Shown here one piece after another: positions 12,468 through 24,238 of a stretch of DNA of 64,000 nucleotides (positions within the stretch are counted from its first letter, which is position 1; the number at the start of each line of letters is the position of its first letter). The position numbers were made by a program, and so were the translations under genes. The stretch comes from Aristolochia californica (lineage: Eukaryota > Streptophyta > Magnoliopsida > Piperales > Aristolochiaceae). The stretch spans positions 1,942,708 through 2,006,707 of the forward strand of contig JARWKL010000007.1 of assembly GCA_029961685.1 (NCBI GenBank). The letters run 5' to 3'. The notes beneath the pieces were generated by a model. The model was not told the DNA's origin and made no database searches. It was given only the letters and a program-made list of their open reading frames with translations.

Positions 12468-15400
12468 TTATCCAAATCTTTCCGTCTCCCGAGCCCTACT
12501 TTTCTTTGAAGCTACAATTCTTCTAATAGAGAATCTCCACCTCAGTACAGCTCTAAGCACCATCCACTTGGTATGTGCAGCTGCCCTTGCAGACATGGCA
12601 ATGAACCCACTAACTGCGGTGCTGAGATCTGCAGGTGAGTCTGCGCATAGACTTGTAGGCAGTGACGGTCTGGGATCCATGTCAAAATACTGGAAGTGAT
12701 CATCTCCCAAAAAAGTATGGCTCCCATTAAGCAGACCATGAGGATCTGAATCAGGCCTGAAGTCCATGAGGTTGATTGGTGGCAATTCACAGTTCCTTAT
12801 ACCTCCAGCAGACAAGGCAGATGAAATCATATCTATGGACGAATCCATGGGTGGGATAAAACTAAAACCTCCGGACTTGCTACAGCTTGATGTGTTGTTG
12901 AATGGGCTTTCCGGCTCTGATGAATCAGATTGAAAAGAAGCAGCAGGCAAGTTTGAAGAGTCACTGACAAGGGCTCCTTCATCTAACAAGATAACATCTT
13001 CCCAGTGTTCGTATGCTACTCTTACCAGCCTGTGGCCTTCCACCTAACAAAAATTTACATTGCAAGTGTCAATCTCTTATCTTCTTTAAATCTTTATAAG
13101 ACAAAAAATTTTGAGGCAGTGAACTTTGCCTTTTGTGAATCTGAAATCTCTTTGATGGGTACGTACTGCTGTTCATTCAGCAGACCTGTCAACTCTCCAA
13201 TTACATTAAATATGACTCCCATCAGCTGTTGGGGATTGTGGTAGTAAACATATGTTTGGTTACTGATATTACATGTCCGAGCATGCTCCACTGTGACTTC
13301 CCACATCTTAGCTGACATACCAGTGCCAAGTACCTGCAAGGGCTGTTTGGGTAAGTAAACAATTACTTGAACATTACACCTACAAAATTTTTACAAACCG
13401 TTCTACTACGACCAGACACAACAAATTTTTAACTATAAGAAAAATAATTAATTTAAACAAAAGAAGAGGCATTAAATGCACGATGATAAAATGACATAAT
13501 TCCTTGAAAATTATTTTGACCTGGCACCATAAAAACATAGTTTGACGTGTCCTCTCAACAAAAGCACCCTCTCTCTGTCCTAAAAAAAGCATTTTGATTG
13601 AGGCAAAAGAAAAGATTTGAAAGATAATGTTAAAACAAAAAATAAGAAAAAAGGGTTTTTTTCTGGACTAGAAAATAAACAAATTTGCGAATTAAATGCA
13701 CAAACAGAGGAAAATATCAATGGCAGCTTTAAGAAAAATTCTAAATGGGAAAAAAGTAAAGAGTGCAATAATCTTGTGTTCCAACGAATTGAAATGTGCA
13801 TCAAATCCATGAAATCATTCTTATGTATATGCATGCAAGCAGTGTCACAGAATAGAAATTCTTTTGCATGGAGAAACATCCTATTTTGTCTTTGTAGTAT
13901 AAATCAGTTATAAGGAGAATGGATCGTTACATTTCGAAGCCTCTGATAATCCAGGGATAGTAATGTCAGAAAATCCTTCACAGTATTGATGTTCTCACTG
14001 CTTAGACGCTTGTGAAATGCTCCATCTTTACCAATCTTCTCAAGACGCCATACTTCATCCAACAACGATGGGGGGTAGTGCTTCTTGTACACTGGCAAAC
14101 AGAAACTATGAATTTTCTATTTTAAATTTCTCAACATCTTGATATGTCTTATAGTCTAGAAAGGTCTTCGCATTATTATTGGGTAACCAAGTTGAATCAA
14201 CAAAAGATAGTGGAAATATCAATACCCAATAAGTCAAATAACAAGGTAGATCCAGAGTGAGGAACCCAATTTACAAATCCAAATTCCACATTGAAGGTAA
14301 ATTAGTGGAAAATCCATTTGAAGATTTGATTGAAATTAAGATTCATAAACTTTCACACAATTAAGAAAAATCCAAAACATTTTCTTAAAAAGATATCCAC
14401 CGCTCAAGTCGATCTGCTGTTTTATTTTCAGAATCTTCAAATAAGCAAAGTTCTCTTATTTCCTATGATTAAATAATCAAGAAAAATTCATCCTGACTAA
14501 ATCTAAGTTAAATAAAGAAGAATGGATTGCTCAACCTGTTAAAATATACACTAATTAAAACATTAGCTGCTAAGCTGCAGGGTTCAGACAGGTTTTCAAT
14601 TCATGCATCTAGAGAAACAAGATGTAGGTATCAAAGATTTACTTTCACCTTGTGCACCATGTTACTGACTACTCACAAAAAACAAGAACATGTCATTCTC
14701 TAGGAAACAAACCGTTCTTGAGATAATCTTTAATTACTAAAGGTGCAAACTAAACACTGATGCTATTCAAACAGTTGGGCATACTCACATTCTCCACGAT
14801 GGTCCTTGACCACAAATGGTTCAGTCTTTGCTTCTCTTACTCTAACTCTGTCAAAGTAACCATCTGGTACCCTCACCCCCAATTTGAACTTGCGACTTCT
14901 TGTCCAGCTTGAATTGTCTGTAAATGCCAACTCACCTACAAGTCCAGCACCTTCATTTAGATAAACAAATGCATCCCCCATAAGAAGTGGTCGTTTCCCT
15001 TCTCTTTCCCGGACAATGTTATCTTTGAAATTTCCGACTGTCCAGTTTTCTTCCTCATTACCTAGAAAATCTCCCTCCAAAACAACTATTTCAACCTTCA
15101 TTGAGGACTCAGGACCTACAGAAACAATTTGCCCAGTCAGGGCATCAACCAAAGCTACAGCTATCGGAGAAGAGTCTTCTCCTTCAATCTTTGTACCCGT
15201 AAAGATTGGAAGAGCAAGTTTGTTTGTGAAATCCAGTTGTAAGATTCTTGAGCTTGATGGGTGAATCTGTCTTCCAGAAAGTCTATTAAAAAGTAAACAA
15301 AAAGAACAAAGTTAAAAAGTTTACTCATTCCTGAAAAGCACACTGAAATAGTGTAAAAATAGGTAGTCATTCAAACCTCTTCTTGCTGCACAAATGCTTG

Positions 15401-17717
15401 GCCAACGCCTCTTCAATTTCCTCTTTTACCTGAGAGATCACACAATATAAATTCCGCTTAATCAAGTCTCTGCCTATGCTCATGAGATAAATAGGGATGA
15501 AATGATGGAATATTCCCATGAAATCACAATAACTGAACAAAATACTGTCCAAATCATCATACTGTTAGTGAAAGCATATTTTGAGTATTAGTCCCAAAAT
15601 TGTTTCTTGTCATTGCAATTTAGATGTGAATAGAATAGTTATCTTCACCCAAATTATCTTTACAAAAGAGAGAGAGAGAGAGAGAGAGATAGTTATACCA
15701 AGATAAACCAATACAACCTTATTTACATAGCCAACGAGAGAGAAATTATTCTTATCACTGAAAAAATGAATGAAACTTAATGGGCTTATGCCTCAGTGCA
15801 TGTCACTGGCATACAGAGATATCCCCAATACAGTAAGACAAACAACATTTAAAAAAAGTGAAATGACACCAATGTATGCAAGTTCTAGACCATGCAGCTC
15901 AAGTAAAAAATACCAATTGGAAGCAGCACTTACAACTCGGCGAAGTAGTGGCTCCAAAGCTGAAAGAAGCTTTTGAAGGGCATGATGTCGGGTAGCTTCA
16001 ATTATCACACTGGAAAACATAACAGAGGAAACGAACATCAGAATGCATCAGCCGGTAAAACTAATTCTCTCTCCAAGAAAACTAAATGTTAGAAACTAAA
16101 CATGCAAGTTTAATCATCATGATAATACACTGATATCCAGAATTGTGTTTCATTGTTAGACTAACTCAACAAATTGCAGGTTCATGGTACTATATGCATC
16201 CCTTTCAGTCTTCATGCAAAGTAAACCAAGCATAAGATAACATATTAGTTCTTAAGCAGATAACTTCAGTTCAAGTACATTTTGCATATTATTTATTACT
16301 TCTTACTGAATTAATAATATCTATCCAATGTTTGTTCGAACAGATACATTTTTCCCCCTTTCATGAAAAATACTTAGAAAATCCATGAGGATTTTCATTT
16401 TCTGGAACAAGTAGATCCACTTTGTTCTCATTTTGAATGATAAACTCTTATAACCTACTTCTAATATATATCCAAACCCATTTCAATTTTCTCAAAAAGA
16501 TGTCAATCCAGTTAAGAGTCAATATCTTGCATAGCGTGAAAAATCATCATAATTTTCATTTCAATAAAGAAAACCAATTATTTCTCATGCAGCATGAACA
16601 CCTCAGTTGGTCGACTTCATCAAATAAGTACCCATTTCATGTTTTACTAGCACAGTGAGATTCACTATCAGGTTCCCTTTGTAGAACTAAAAAAAAAAAT
16701 CCATTATTTTGACATTTTACAAAGACAAGTATTTTTTTCCATAAAATGGGTATGGTGCCTCTACAAGTTTTCGAGTCCATGAAACTGATTGAAGTATTCA
16801 GACAGTAAACAAGTCATATTTATCAATAAACATGTATCTTTATCGCAAGTGTCCAAATTATTTAACTGCTATTCTTGATAAGCCTTCTCAACCTGTTTCT
16901 TGAATGATAACTTGCCATTCAACTTGGAACCATTTTGTACATTCATGGATTCAGTAATTATCGAAATAATCCACACGCATGTTACACAAGTTGAATGTGA
17001 CACGGAAAATCTTCTACTAGCTCCGTAGCAATAGGCTCACATATCACTTCGCATTGTTTCTAAAGAACATTTGACAGGGCAACCGTATCGAATTCCAATC
17101 TTCACAACAGCAAGCAGCTCTCTTGAGATTACTTGCAGACACGCTTCATTCCCGACCAAGTATAATACCTACTTCATTTTCACAACAGCAAGCAGCTCTT
17201 TTGAGATTACTTGCAGACACGCTTCATTCCTGACCAAGTATAAGACCTACTTCACTTTTTCCTTTAAAAAATACATGCTCAACCCGTTCAAGTTATCTAG
17301 GCAGTCCCCCATTAAGATCCGTCTTTTTTCCTAGGCAGTCCCTTATTCAATTCCATAACCTTATCTAGGCAGTCCCCTAATCAGTTCCATCTCCCAGGCA
17401 GAACGAGGCAAAACCGCTTTTGTTCCTAAATGCAATAAGCAGATCCACTATTTCACGTAATCAGAACCACCCAACTAAAACGTAAATGTTTTGTTTTTAA
17501 ACAAGCAAAGCCGTCAATCGAATCCAAACTTGTATCGTGATAAGCAAACCCAGTGCGTCACAAGTAGAAATTCATACAACACGAAGTAGATAAACAGCGA
17601 TAAGAACAACACCGTCATGAACAATAACGAAGACGATTCTCACTTTCGCAGAGAAGGGACCTTTTGACGCTTCTCCTCGGGGCAGTTCTGCTCCTCGGGC
17701 TGGCGCTTCTGCGACAT
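12468..17717 (-). CDS. CBP60: Calmodulin-binding protein 60 family (CBP60)
   Basis: Seven exons in transcription order: 17717-17644, 16009-15934, 15429-15377, 15282-14789, 14091-13931, 13333-13130, 13043-12468; 545 aa in frame. CBP60 proteins are plant nuclear calmodulin-binding regulators, several acting in salicylic-acid immunity. The start [10 protein letters not shown] is followed by LEPLLRRV and [13 protein letters not shown]. The central domain carries the hallmarks [62 protein letters not shown] and [14 protein letters not shown] [10 protein letters not shown]. The last 30 residues ([17 protein letters not shown]) are basic and hydrophobic, like the C-terminal calmodulin site of the CBP60a type. 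Intron 6 (13129-13044) seems to start with GC. Which Arabidopsis paralogue it matches best I cannot tell. Confidence 0.95.
17101..17256. repeat. 78-bp tandem duplication in CBP60 intron 1
   Basis: TTCACAACAGCAAGCAGCTC begins at 17101 and again at 17179, and the two 78-bp units differ at only a few positions. Just beyond it the phrase CTAGGCAGTCCC recurs at about 17297-17400 with a spacing of about 33 bp, in four degenerate copies. Confidence 0.8.
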
Positions 17718-18579
17718 CCTTGGACCAGCGAGTATGCACTCAAAGAACCATCGAATGTACAATATTCAATTCACCCATCGCAGGAAGTCCCGATAAAAGA
17801 TAGGAATATCCTAGTGTCTGCAATAACGGGAAAACTTCCGAAAGCAGGACACGTCGTTCAAGTGTCTCCTTTGGCAGAACTGCATCGCCTGTACCGGAAA
17901 CCGATTCAAGAGAGAGAAAGAAATGAGAGTTTGATCGTCCAGAAACGAGGTGGAAGAGCACCACAGGCAAGAATAAGAGAGAGCGAGGGGCATGGCCTTC
18001 AGGGTCCCACTCGAAAACGCGTTAGGAAGTAGACATGGTCATATCAGACGAACCTGTTAGCGCGTTTTCAGCATCAAGGCAAATGGAACAGAGGTGTTTT
18101 TTTTCGAGAGCGACGAAAAGTTTACATTTTCAGGCGTTACCTGACGTGACGAGACTGCCCACAGCCACAGGATCGTCGTCTACCAGGACCATCAGTTCTG
18201 GTGACTCGTGATTACCTCTTCTTAGAAAAGTACAATTGCCAGGAAATTACAAAAACAGCCCACACTAGCCACGTTTGCGTCATTAATTATCAAGTTAATC
18301 ACATTCGTATTTTTGTTCTTTAATTGGACCACAATTTGGGTTCACTTTCTATTTACTGAATGGTCCCAGTCCATTTTATATATAATCATAACCCCATGAC
18401 TTCTACCCGTGCTAAGCTAAAATCGTAAATTTTAAACCTTGTCAATTGTCATGATAACGAAACCTAATCAACTTTGTACGTCTTAAAAGCGACCTTTTCC
18501 TAAAGGCCGCGTGGATTTCATATCAACATTATACTTTTAGATAGGAAAAAGAATGTTAAAACTTAAGATTCCATGATGT
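17718..18579. other. CBP60 upstream region
   Basis: Expected 5' UTR and promoter of the CBP60 gene, which reads leftward. An open frame on the opposite strand (17664-18032) overlaps exon 1 but has no family resemblance. No TE recognised in this part. Confidence 0.4.
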
Positions 18580-18863
18580 AGAATCAAAGTAGAAGAGGAT
18601 TAAGAGGTGAGAAGAAGAAGAAGAAGAGTTGTGCAGAGAAGGTTTAGGCGGAAAATAAGAAGAGTGGCGAATTTGGATAAAGAGAAAGAGGCTGAAAAAT
18701 TAGAGTTGTGGAATTATTCTGACCCTCCCCCTTAGTTTTATTTATAGATGGTAAAAGTACCAATATTACAAGTATACCCTTCACCCCAGTAAAACTGAAG
18801 AAGAGACAAAAATTATAAACTAATTATAACAATGACACTCCAACTTATTCATATCTTCCAACA
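18580..18863 (-). mobile_element. Solo LTR-like remnant (Copia type)
   Basis: On the minus strand it begins TGTTGGAAGATATGAATAAG and shares, in order, the blocks GAGTGTCATTG, TGTCTCTTCTTCA, AGGGTATA and AGGGGGAGGGT with the LTR at 20573-20757. No PPT or PBS is evident beside it. Confidence 0.5.
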
Positions 18864-19800
18864 AAGAAAGAGAAGAAATCAACCTAACTATATGGCATTG
18901 ATGTTTAATTTAAATTTTTATTTATTTTAGTTTTAAATAATATATATTACTGTTAATTAAATAATATATTTTTTATAAACAAAAAAAACTTTAGAACAAC
19001 ATTAGATCTATAGTTGGCTCCACACTAGTCTTCCTTTCCTTTTTTTTGCCTTCTAGAGAAAAGGGTTTTCTTTACTGGAGTTTTAATTATTTATTACTTG
19101 TTTAATTAAATGGCAAAACATGAAATTGTGTCAAACATAACTACATTTATTTTCTTCCCATTTTAACTCAAGTTTTTAGTGAGATTTTTTTTTCTTCTAT
19201 TGAATACTTTTTTAAGCACCTAGATTATCATATATTGTGAAAGAGAAAGGGCAAGGAAATCATAGCTTAATTTGTTAGTCATCAAATCAACCTAGACTTG
19301 GGAGGGGGCTAGTTGGGTTTGCCCCTTCTATTGTTCCTATGCCCCTCTAACTAGCCATAAGTCTAGCTTCTAAACTTGGGAAAGCAACCACCTTGGGTGA
19401 TACACAAGTCAGATTTTAAAAGGGACAAATTAGATCCTTGAGTTCAAGACACCTCACAAAAAAAATCATTAGATGTGTTACTCCAAACCTTTTAAGGGTA
19501 ACTAAGTAAAGTCATATGTTTGAAATTGGTTCCTCCAACATAATTCTACCAAAACGTAAGAATTTTAGGCCTTGATAGTTCCTTTTCAAGGAAATGGTCA
19601 AAAAATATTTCCTGATAGAGATACATTTCTAGAGATCATTAGTCCCCATATTTCCAATAAAACTATAAATACCTAGAAATTCTTACCTAGATAATTGAAT
19701 GATTTTTCAGGTAAGGTTTTCTAGGCAAGATCGATCGAAAATTCATTAATGGAAAATCGTCGAGCTTGACCTAATTTGAATGTTGTAGAAATCAACGTCT
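18864..19800. other. Intergenic, nothing recognised
   Basis: AT-rich sequence without open frames of note or repeat matches that I can see. Confidence 0.35.
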
Positions 19801-19886
19801 CTTCCTGGTTTTCTCCTGTCCTCACTGCTCTCTTCCTGGTTTTCTCCTATCCTCCCTGCTCTCTTCCTGGTTTTCTCCTATCCTTG
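19801..19886. repeat. 31-bp minisatellite, three copies
   Basis: CTTCCTGGTTTTCTCCT starts at 19801, 19832 and 19863, a period of 31 bp with a few substitutions. Confidence 0.85.
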
Positions 19887-20037
19887 CAGTAATACTTGAC
19901 GTTGTTTTCCATCGACTTCCTTCTCTTCATCGATCTATTGTTCTTGACGAATTGGATGCCCACAATCTTGACCTTGTTAGGCCAATTTATTGCAGTGACA
20001 GTAGCAAACTTCTCCACCACTTCAAGGGTTAGGTATA

Positions 20038-20385
20038 TGTTAAATTGGGTCGAAGGTTCTATCCTAAAATGACTAGCCACTTAGGAAACCTTTTTTCCAG
20101 CTAATAAATACAAGATCTTTATACTCACTAATGTATGTGTGACTATCCTTTTAACACTCCCCCTCACGTGTAGGCACGTGGATAATTTGGGTAGAGGCCC
20201 CTTATGTGGTGGCACGTGGATAATTTTGGGTGGATGCCCACATATGAGAACTTTGCTCTGTTACCATATTAAATTGGGTCAAAGGCCCTATCCCAAAATG
20301 ACTAGCCACTTAGGAAACTTTTTTCTCAGCTAATAAATACAAGACCTTTATACTCACTAATGTATGTGGGACTATCCTTTTAACA
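20038..20385 (-). mobile_element. TRIM retrotransposon, copy 1 (complete)
   Basis: A miniature LTR retrotransposon of 348 bp in minus orientation. The 5' LTR is 20385-20267 and the 3' LTR 20156-20038, 119 bp each. Both start TGTTAAAAGGATAGTC and end in CCCAATTTAA(C/T)A. Directly after the 5' LTR comes a primer-binding site TGGTAACAGAGC (20266 downward), close to the plant initiator-Met tRNA type. A polypurine tract GTGAGGGGGAG precedes the 3' LTR. The 110-bp interior is non-coding and itself holds a repeated ATTATCCACGTGCC. No matching 5-bp target duplication is evident. It must be mobilised by an autonomous element. Confidence 0.85.
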
Positions 20386-20572
20386 TTATCTGAGGCTTCC
20401 TAACTTTGTTTCATCCTTTGTACCCCTGACTTTGTAGCTTAGCGAATTCAAATTGTTTTATCTTTTTTTTTTTTTTACTTTTTCTTTTAGCATTTGTTCA
20501 AAGTATCTAGGTCATTACAATGATTGTTTATTTTCAAGAATTCATAGATCTTATCTACGATAAATAAGAGAA

Positions 20573-20757
20573 GGAAGAAAAAGGGAGAAGAATAGGGTTT
20601 TGGACTTGTACCAAACCCTCCCCCTTAAGCTATGTTTATAGACGATAAAAGTACAATATTATAATTATACCCTTCACCCTAGTAATTGTGAAGAAGAGAC
20701 ATAAAACATAAATTAATTATATCAATGACACTCTAGTTATATTATATCTTCCAACAC
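20573..20757 (-). mobile_element. LTR fragment with PPT
   Basis: Minus strand reads AGCTTGAAGGAGAG then TGTTGGAAGATATAA, a polypurine tract and LTR start. It is related to the remnant at 18580-18863. Confidence 0.5.
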
Positions 20758-20837
20758 TCTCCTTCAAGCTAGGAGGTAATGGTAGTGATACCAACTTGAA
20801 ACAAATAACATAGATGTAATAATAAGCTCCTTCATCA

Positions 20838-21060
20838 TGGTATCAGAGCAGGTTCAGTGAGTTGACTCAGTCAACCCACAAAGATAATGTGATAATTTTC
20901 TGATTTATTATCTCTAGCAATTTAGGTTATACATGTTGTTTGCTTTGCTTACCTCTATACTGAGTTTTTCATATTGAATATTGTATATTGAAGGAAATAT
21001 ATTCGAGTTTAATTTCCAATAGAAAATGAACTTTGGCAATCGGAGAGAGAAGGAATGAGA
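20838..21060 (+). mobile_element. Retroelement leader with tRNA-iMet primer-binding site
   Basis: TGGTATCAGAGCAGGTTC starts at about 20840 and is followed by GTGAGTTGACTCAGTCAACC. The next 200 bp are similar to the leader of the element at 42955-45235 just after its 5' LTR. The element's own 5' LTR and body are not recognisable. Confidence 0.5.
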
Positions 21061-21299
21061 GAAGAATGAGTGGAAGAAGAAGAAGGAGAAAGGAAGAGAG
21101 AGTGATTGGCTAGGAGGGATTGATAGAGAAGGAGGGTAGGAGGATTAGGTTAAGTGTCGCTGTAATCCTCCCCCTCAATGTATTTATATTAATGAGAGAA
21201 ACAATAATTACATCATTACCTTTACCCTAAGAAGGGAGAGAAAGTGACAAAAATCAAAGATAAATTACATCATGCCACTATACTTTGAGCTTCACTTCC

Positions 21300-22591
21300 A
21301 AAAATAAAAAAAGAGATTTTTACTCTTATAAGCAACACATATGCTCATTTACACAATTACAAATCTCTCCTTGAGATAGTATAGTTAGATTATAGCTCCA
21401 ACAAGCCTTCCTATCTTAATTTTAGGTTCTAGATCAACCTTGATAAGAAAAGTGTAAAATATAACAAAAAAAAAAAAAAAAGGAAAACTTTCACCCTCTC
21501 AATATAGAGAGACAACATTTTTCTAGAGATTTTCAAGTTCCCAATCTATGATGCACATGAGAAGAGTTGTTGGAGCTTAAAATACTAGGATGCATAATGA
21601 ATTGAGAGAGAAGGCATGATTTTGCAAGAATATAGCATTATTCCTCTCAAAAGTGGATTTGTGAAAGAATTTCTAGTAAAACAGTGGTTGACTACAATTA
21701 ATTTCCAATAAATTTTGTACTCTTCTACAGGGGTTTGGAAGGGTATTTATAAGTTTTCCTGCCAAACTAGTCACTTTTTACTTTTAAAAAACTACAAAAA
21801 GTGTTAATCAATCACTAGAAAACTATGATCAATCAACCATGTGTAATGACTATATTTTTTAGTTTCCCAGGCTTGTCGATCGATCATGCCATCGATTAGT
21901 AGAATTCTCAACTTTTTAGAATTAGCTTGGTGACCAATCAATCCAAGTAGGTTTACCATTCATGCTTTATGGGGTTGGCTATTCAATGATATATATGATT
22001 GGTAATATGGCATGGTATGATCGATCATACTTTATAGCTCATATTATCAACTTACAGGATGATTGATCATAGCTTAGGGTATGATTGATCATGCTTTATG
22101 TGCTCTGCCAAACTGCATTTTGTATGATCGATCATGTTGTAGGTGTGAGTGATCATGCTACGTACCAAAATAAAATATTTAATTTCAACCATGACGATAA
22201 CACGATTAAGGGGTTTTACACATTAAAAAATATTTTATGCATCGATTAAACATGGTTTTGGAAAATTAAATGCCCTAATGTTCCAATGCTCTTGTGTACC
22301 TTAAAATCGGAGTTTGGTGCATCCTCTTACATAGCTAGAGTTATTGAGATATTTTTAGACAACTTAGACTCTAGTCTTCAAATCTTCAATCTTTGCTTAT
22401 GGGTACTTCTTCAAGAAAACTCGACACATCATCAAGCTCGAGGTCTTGTCCTGAGGTTGTCGCTTCTTTGTACAAATCTTATTATTATGTCTCTTGAAGG
22501 AATTTTATTTGAAATGCTTTATTTTCAAATATTAGTACAAATGCTGTTATTTTTTTTTATCATCAAAATAAGGGTGAAGGTCAACCTAGGT
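21300..22591 (-). mobile_element. Long LTR with TGATCGATCA motifs, copy A
   Basis: One of three related LTR-like blocks of 1.1-1.4 kb (with 26880-28343 and about 28380-29501). All contain, in the same order, a block telling of leader-like ACCCTCTCAATATAGAGAG, a region dense in GATCGATCA-like motifs (here 21880-22160), CAATGCTCTTGTGTACCTTA, and TTTTTTATCATCAAAATA near the right end. They read as LTRs on the minus strand. Flanking minus-strand sequence (22581-22865) has a short open frame (FESNFSRIIEC) of uncertain origin. Confidence 0.55.
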
Positions 22592-23143
22592 TAAGAATAA
22601 GTTCTTCTATGTCCAGTTTCTCATAACTATCACTATCACAAATCTCATCTCTATCTGAGATGATGTTTCCAACTAAGCTTGAGCGCATACAATTTTTATT
22701 ACTTATAATATCTATGAGTAGTGTAGTGCACTTGAAGTGTGAAGAGGCACATTCAATGATCCTAGAAAAATTAGATTCAAAGTTTACCCATAAATCCTTG
22801 ATTGATTTACTAGATGAAAATGAATCTTGCATTTCATCAGTCAAGAAACTAAGTATGATTTCCATAGTTGTAACATTTCCATCAACTTTTGCAATATCTA
22901 AGGCATCCCAATTACATAATTGTTTAGGAATAATCCTTCCTTTGATGTTTTCAAATCACTTAAAGATAAACAGGGATGCTTGATTGTAAATTGTGGAACC
23001 GAATGTTACATTATGTGTTGAATTTAGAGATAATGTGGATGTTGAAAAATTCAATGGCTACTTGGAAGACTTATTTATCTCATTGTCACAAGACCAAACA
23101 TATCTTACTAGATTAGTGTTATCAGTCAGTTTATGCATCAACC
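22592..23143. other. Retroelement-derived spacer
   Basis: Open frames exist on both strands (22581-22865 minus, 22660-22983 plus) but neither shows motifs I recognise. It lies between an LTR and a Copia polymerase end, so it is probably TE-derived. Confidence 0.35.
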
Positions 23144-23990
23144 ATGACAGTCTCATTGGTTGGCATTAGAAAGAATCCTCGGTATTTAAAGAAAAAATTA
23201 GGTCAAGGCTTATTATATAGATGTTATGGACACACCAATACCGAAGGATTTGTAAATACAGATTGGGTTGGTTCGTTTGATGATAGGAAGTCTAGTTCCA
23301 CTTATTACACTACAATAGGAGGTAACTTGGTCACTTGAATAAGTAAAAAATAAAATGTGGTGGCTAGATCCGGTGCTGAAGGAAAAATATTAGGCCATGA
23401 TACATGTAGTAAGTGAATTGTTATGCCTAAGGTCCTAAAGGCAGAACTTGGTTTTCCAATAACCAAGCTTATGCAATTCCATTGTGACAACAGACAGTTA
23501 TTCATATAGTAGCCATTAAAATTGATTGCCATTTTTTTTAGAGAAGCTACAAGTTGGTGCCATATCTATGTATTACATCCCCTCTAGAAATCAGCAAGAA
23601 GATATTTTTATGAAGGCGATGGCAGTTAGTCCATTTGCTAATATTGGTTCAAAGCTTGGATTATTTGATGTTTTTGCACTTACTTTAAGGGGGTGTTTTG
23701 AAGAAGTATTATAACATATCTTGCAATGAAAGGGTTAAGTGGCATATCTTGTAATTACTAAGTATTTTAAATTCCTTTTGCTCTTTATTTTGTTTTAGGT
23801 TTTGACCCTACATTATCAATAAAAAGTCTTTGAGGGAGGAGCTCATGTTCGAGCTCTCTCTTCTTTGCCCTAGACTCCTCTTAATCTCACTCACCTAGCT
23901 CTCTTTCCTCTCTTCTTCTTCTCTTCTTCTCTCTTCTACTCCCTCTTCACTTCTTCTTCTCTTCAACCTTAAACGTACGTTTGAAACAGA
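23144..23990 (+). mobile_element. Degenerate Ty1/Copia 3' end: RNase H, PPT and LTR
   Basis: The stretch 23160-23650 encodes, with stops and frame changes, the end of a Copia polyprotein: GFVNTDWVGSFDDRKS, then NVVARSGAEG, ELGFPITKLMQFHCDN and RNQQEDIF, all in family order for the RNase H domain. A polypurine tract AAGGGGG at about 23687 is followed by TGTTTTGAAG, the start of an LTR that seems to end near 23988 (GTTTGAAACA). The gag to reverse transcriptase part is absent. Non-functional. Confidence 0.75.
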
Positions 23991-24238
23991 GCTCATAGTT
24001 CGTTGGTAACAGGACTCTCACGTACCTTCTTCTTCACTTACATGTTAAAAGTAAGATGGTTCATGAAACAAAAAATTAAATTAAATATTAGATGACAGCG
24101 TTAATTTAAGTTACAGTTTTACAGTCGAAACAATCTGAAAAAGCATTTACTGAAACACAAATTGTGAACAAAAAGTGGCTTTTCGTTCATGCACCGAGAT
24201 CTGATCACCTTCTCACTGTCTTCCTGCTCTCTCGCTTT

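Noticed and set aside
17664..18032. A plus-strand gene of 122 codons
   Set aside because: It overlaps CBP60 exon 1 in antisense and its composition resembles no family.
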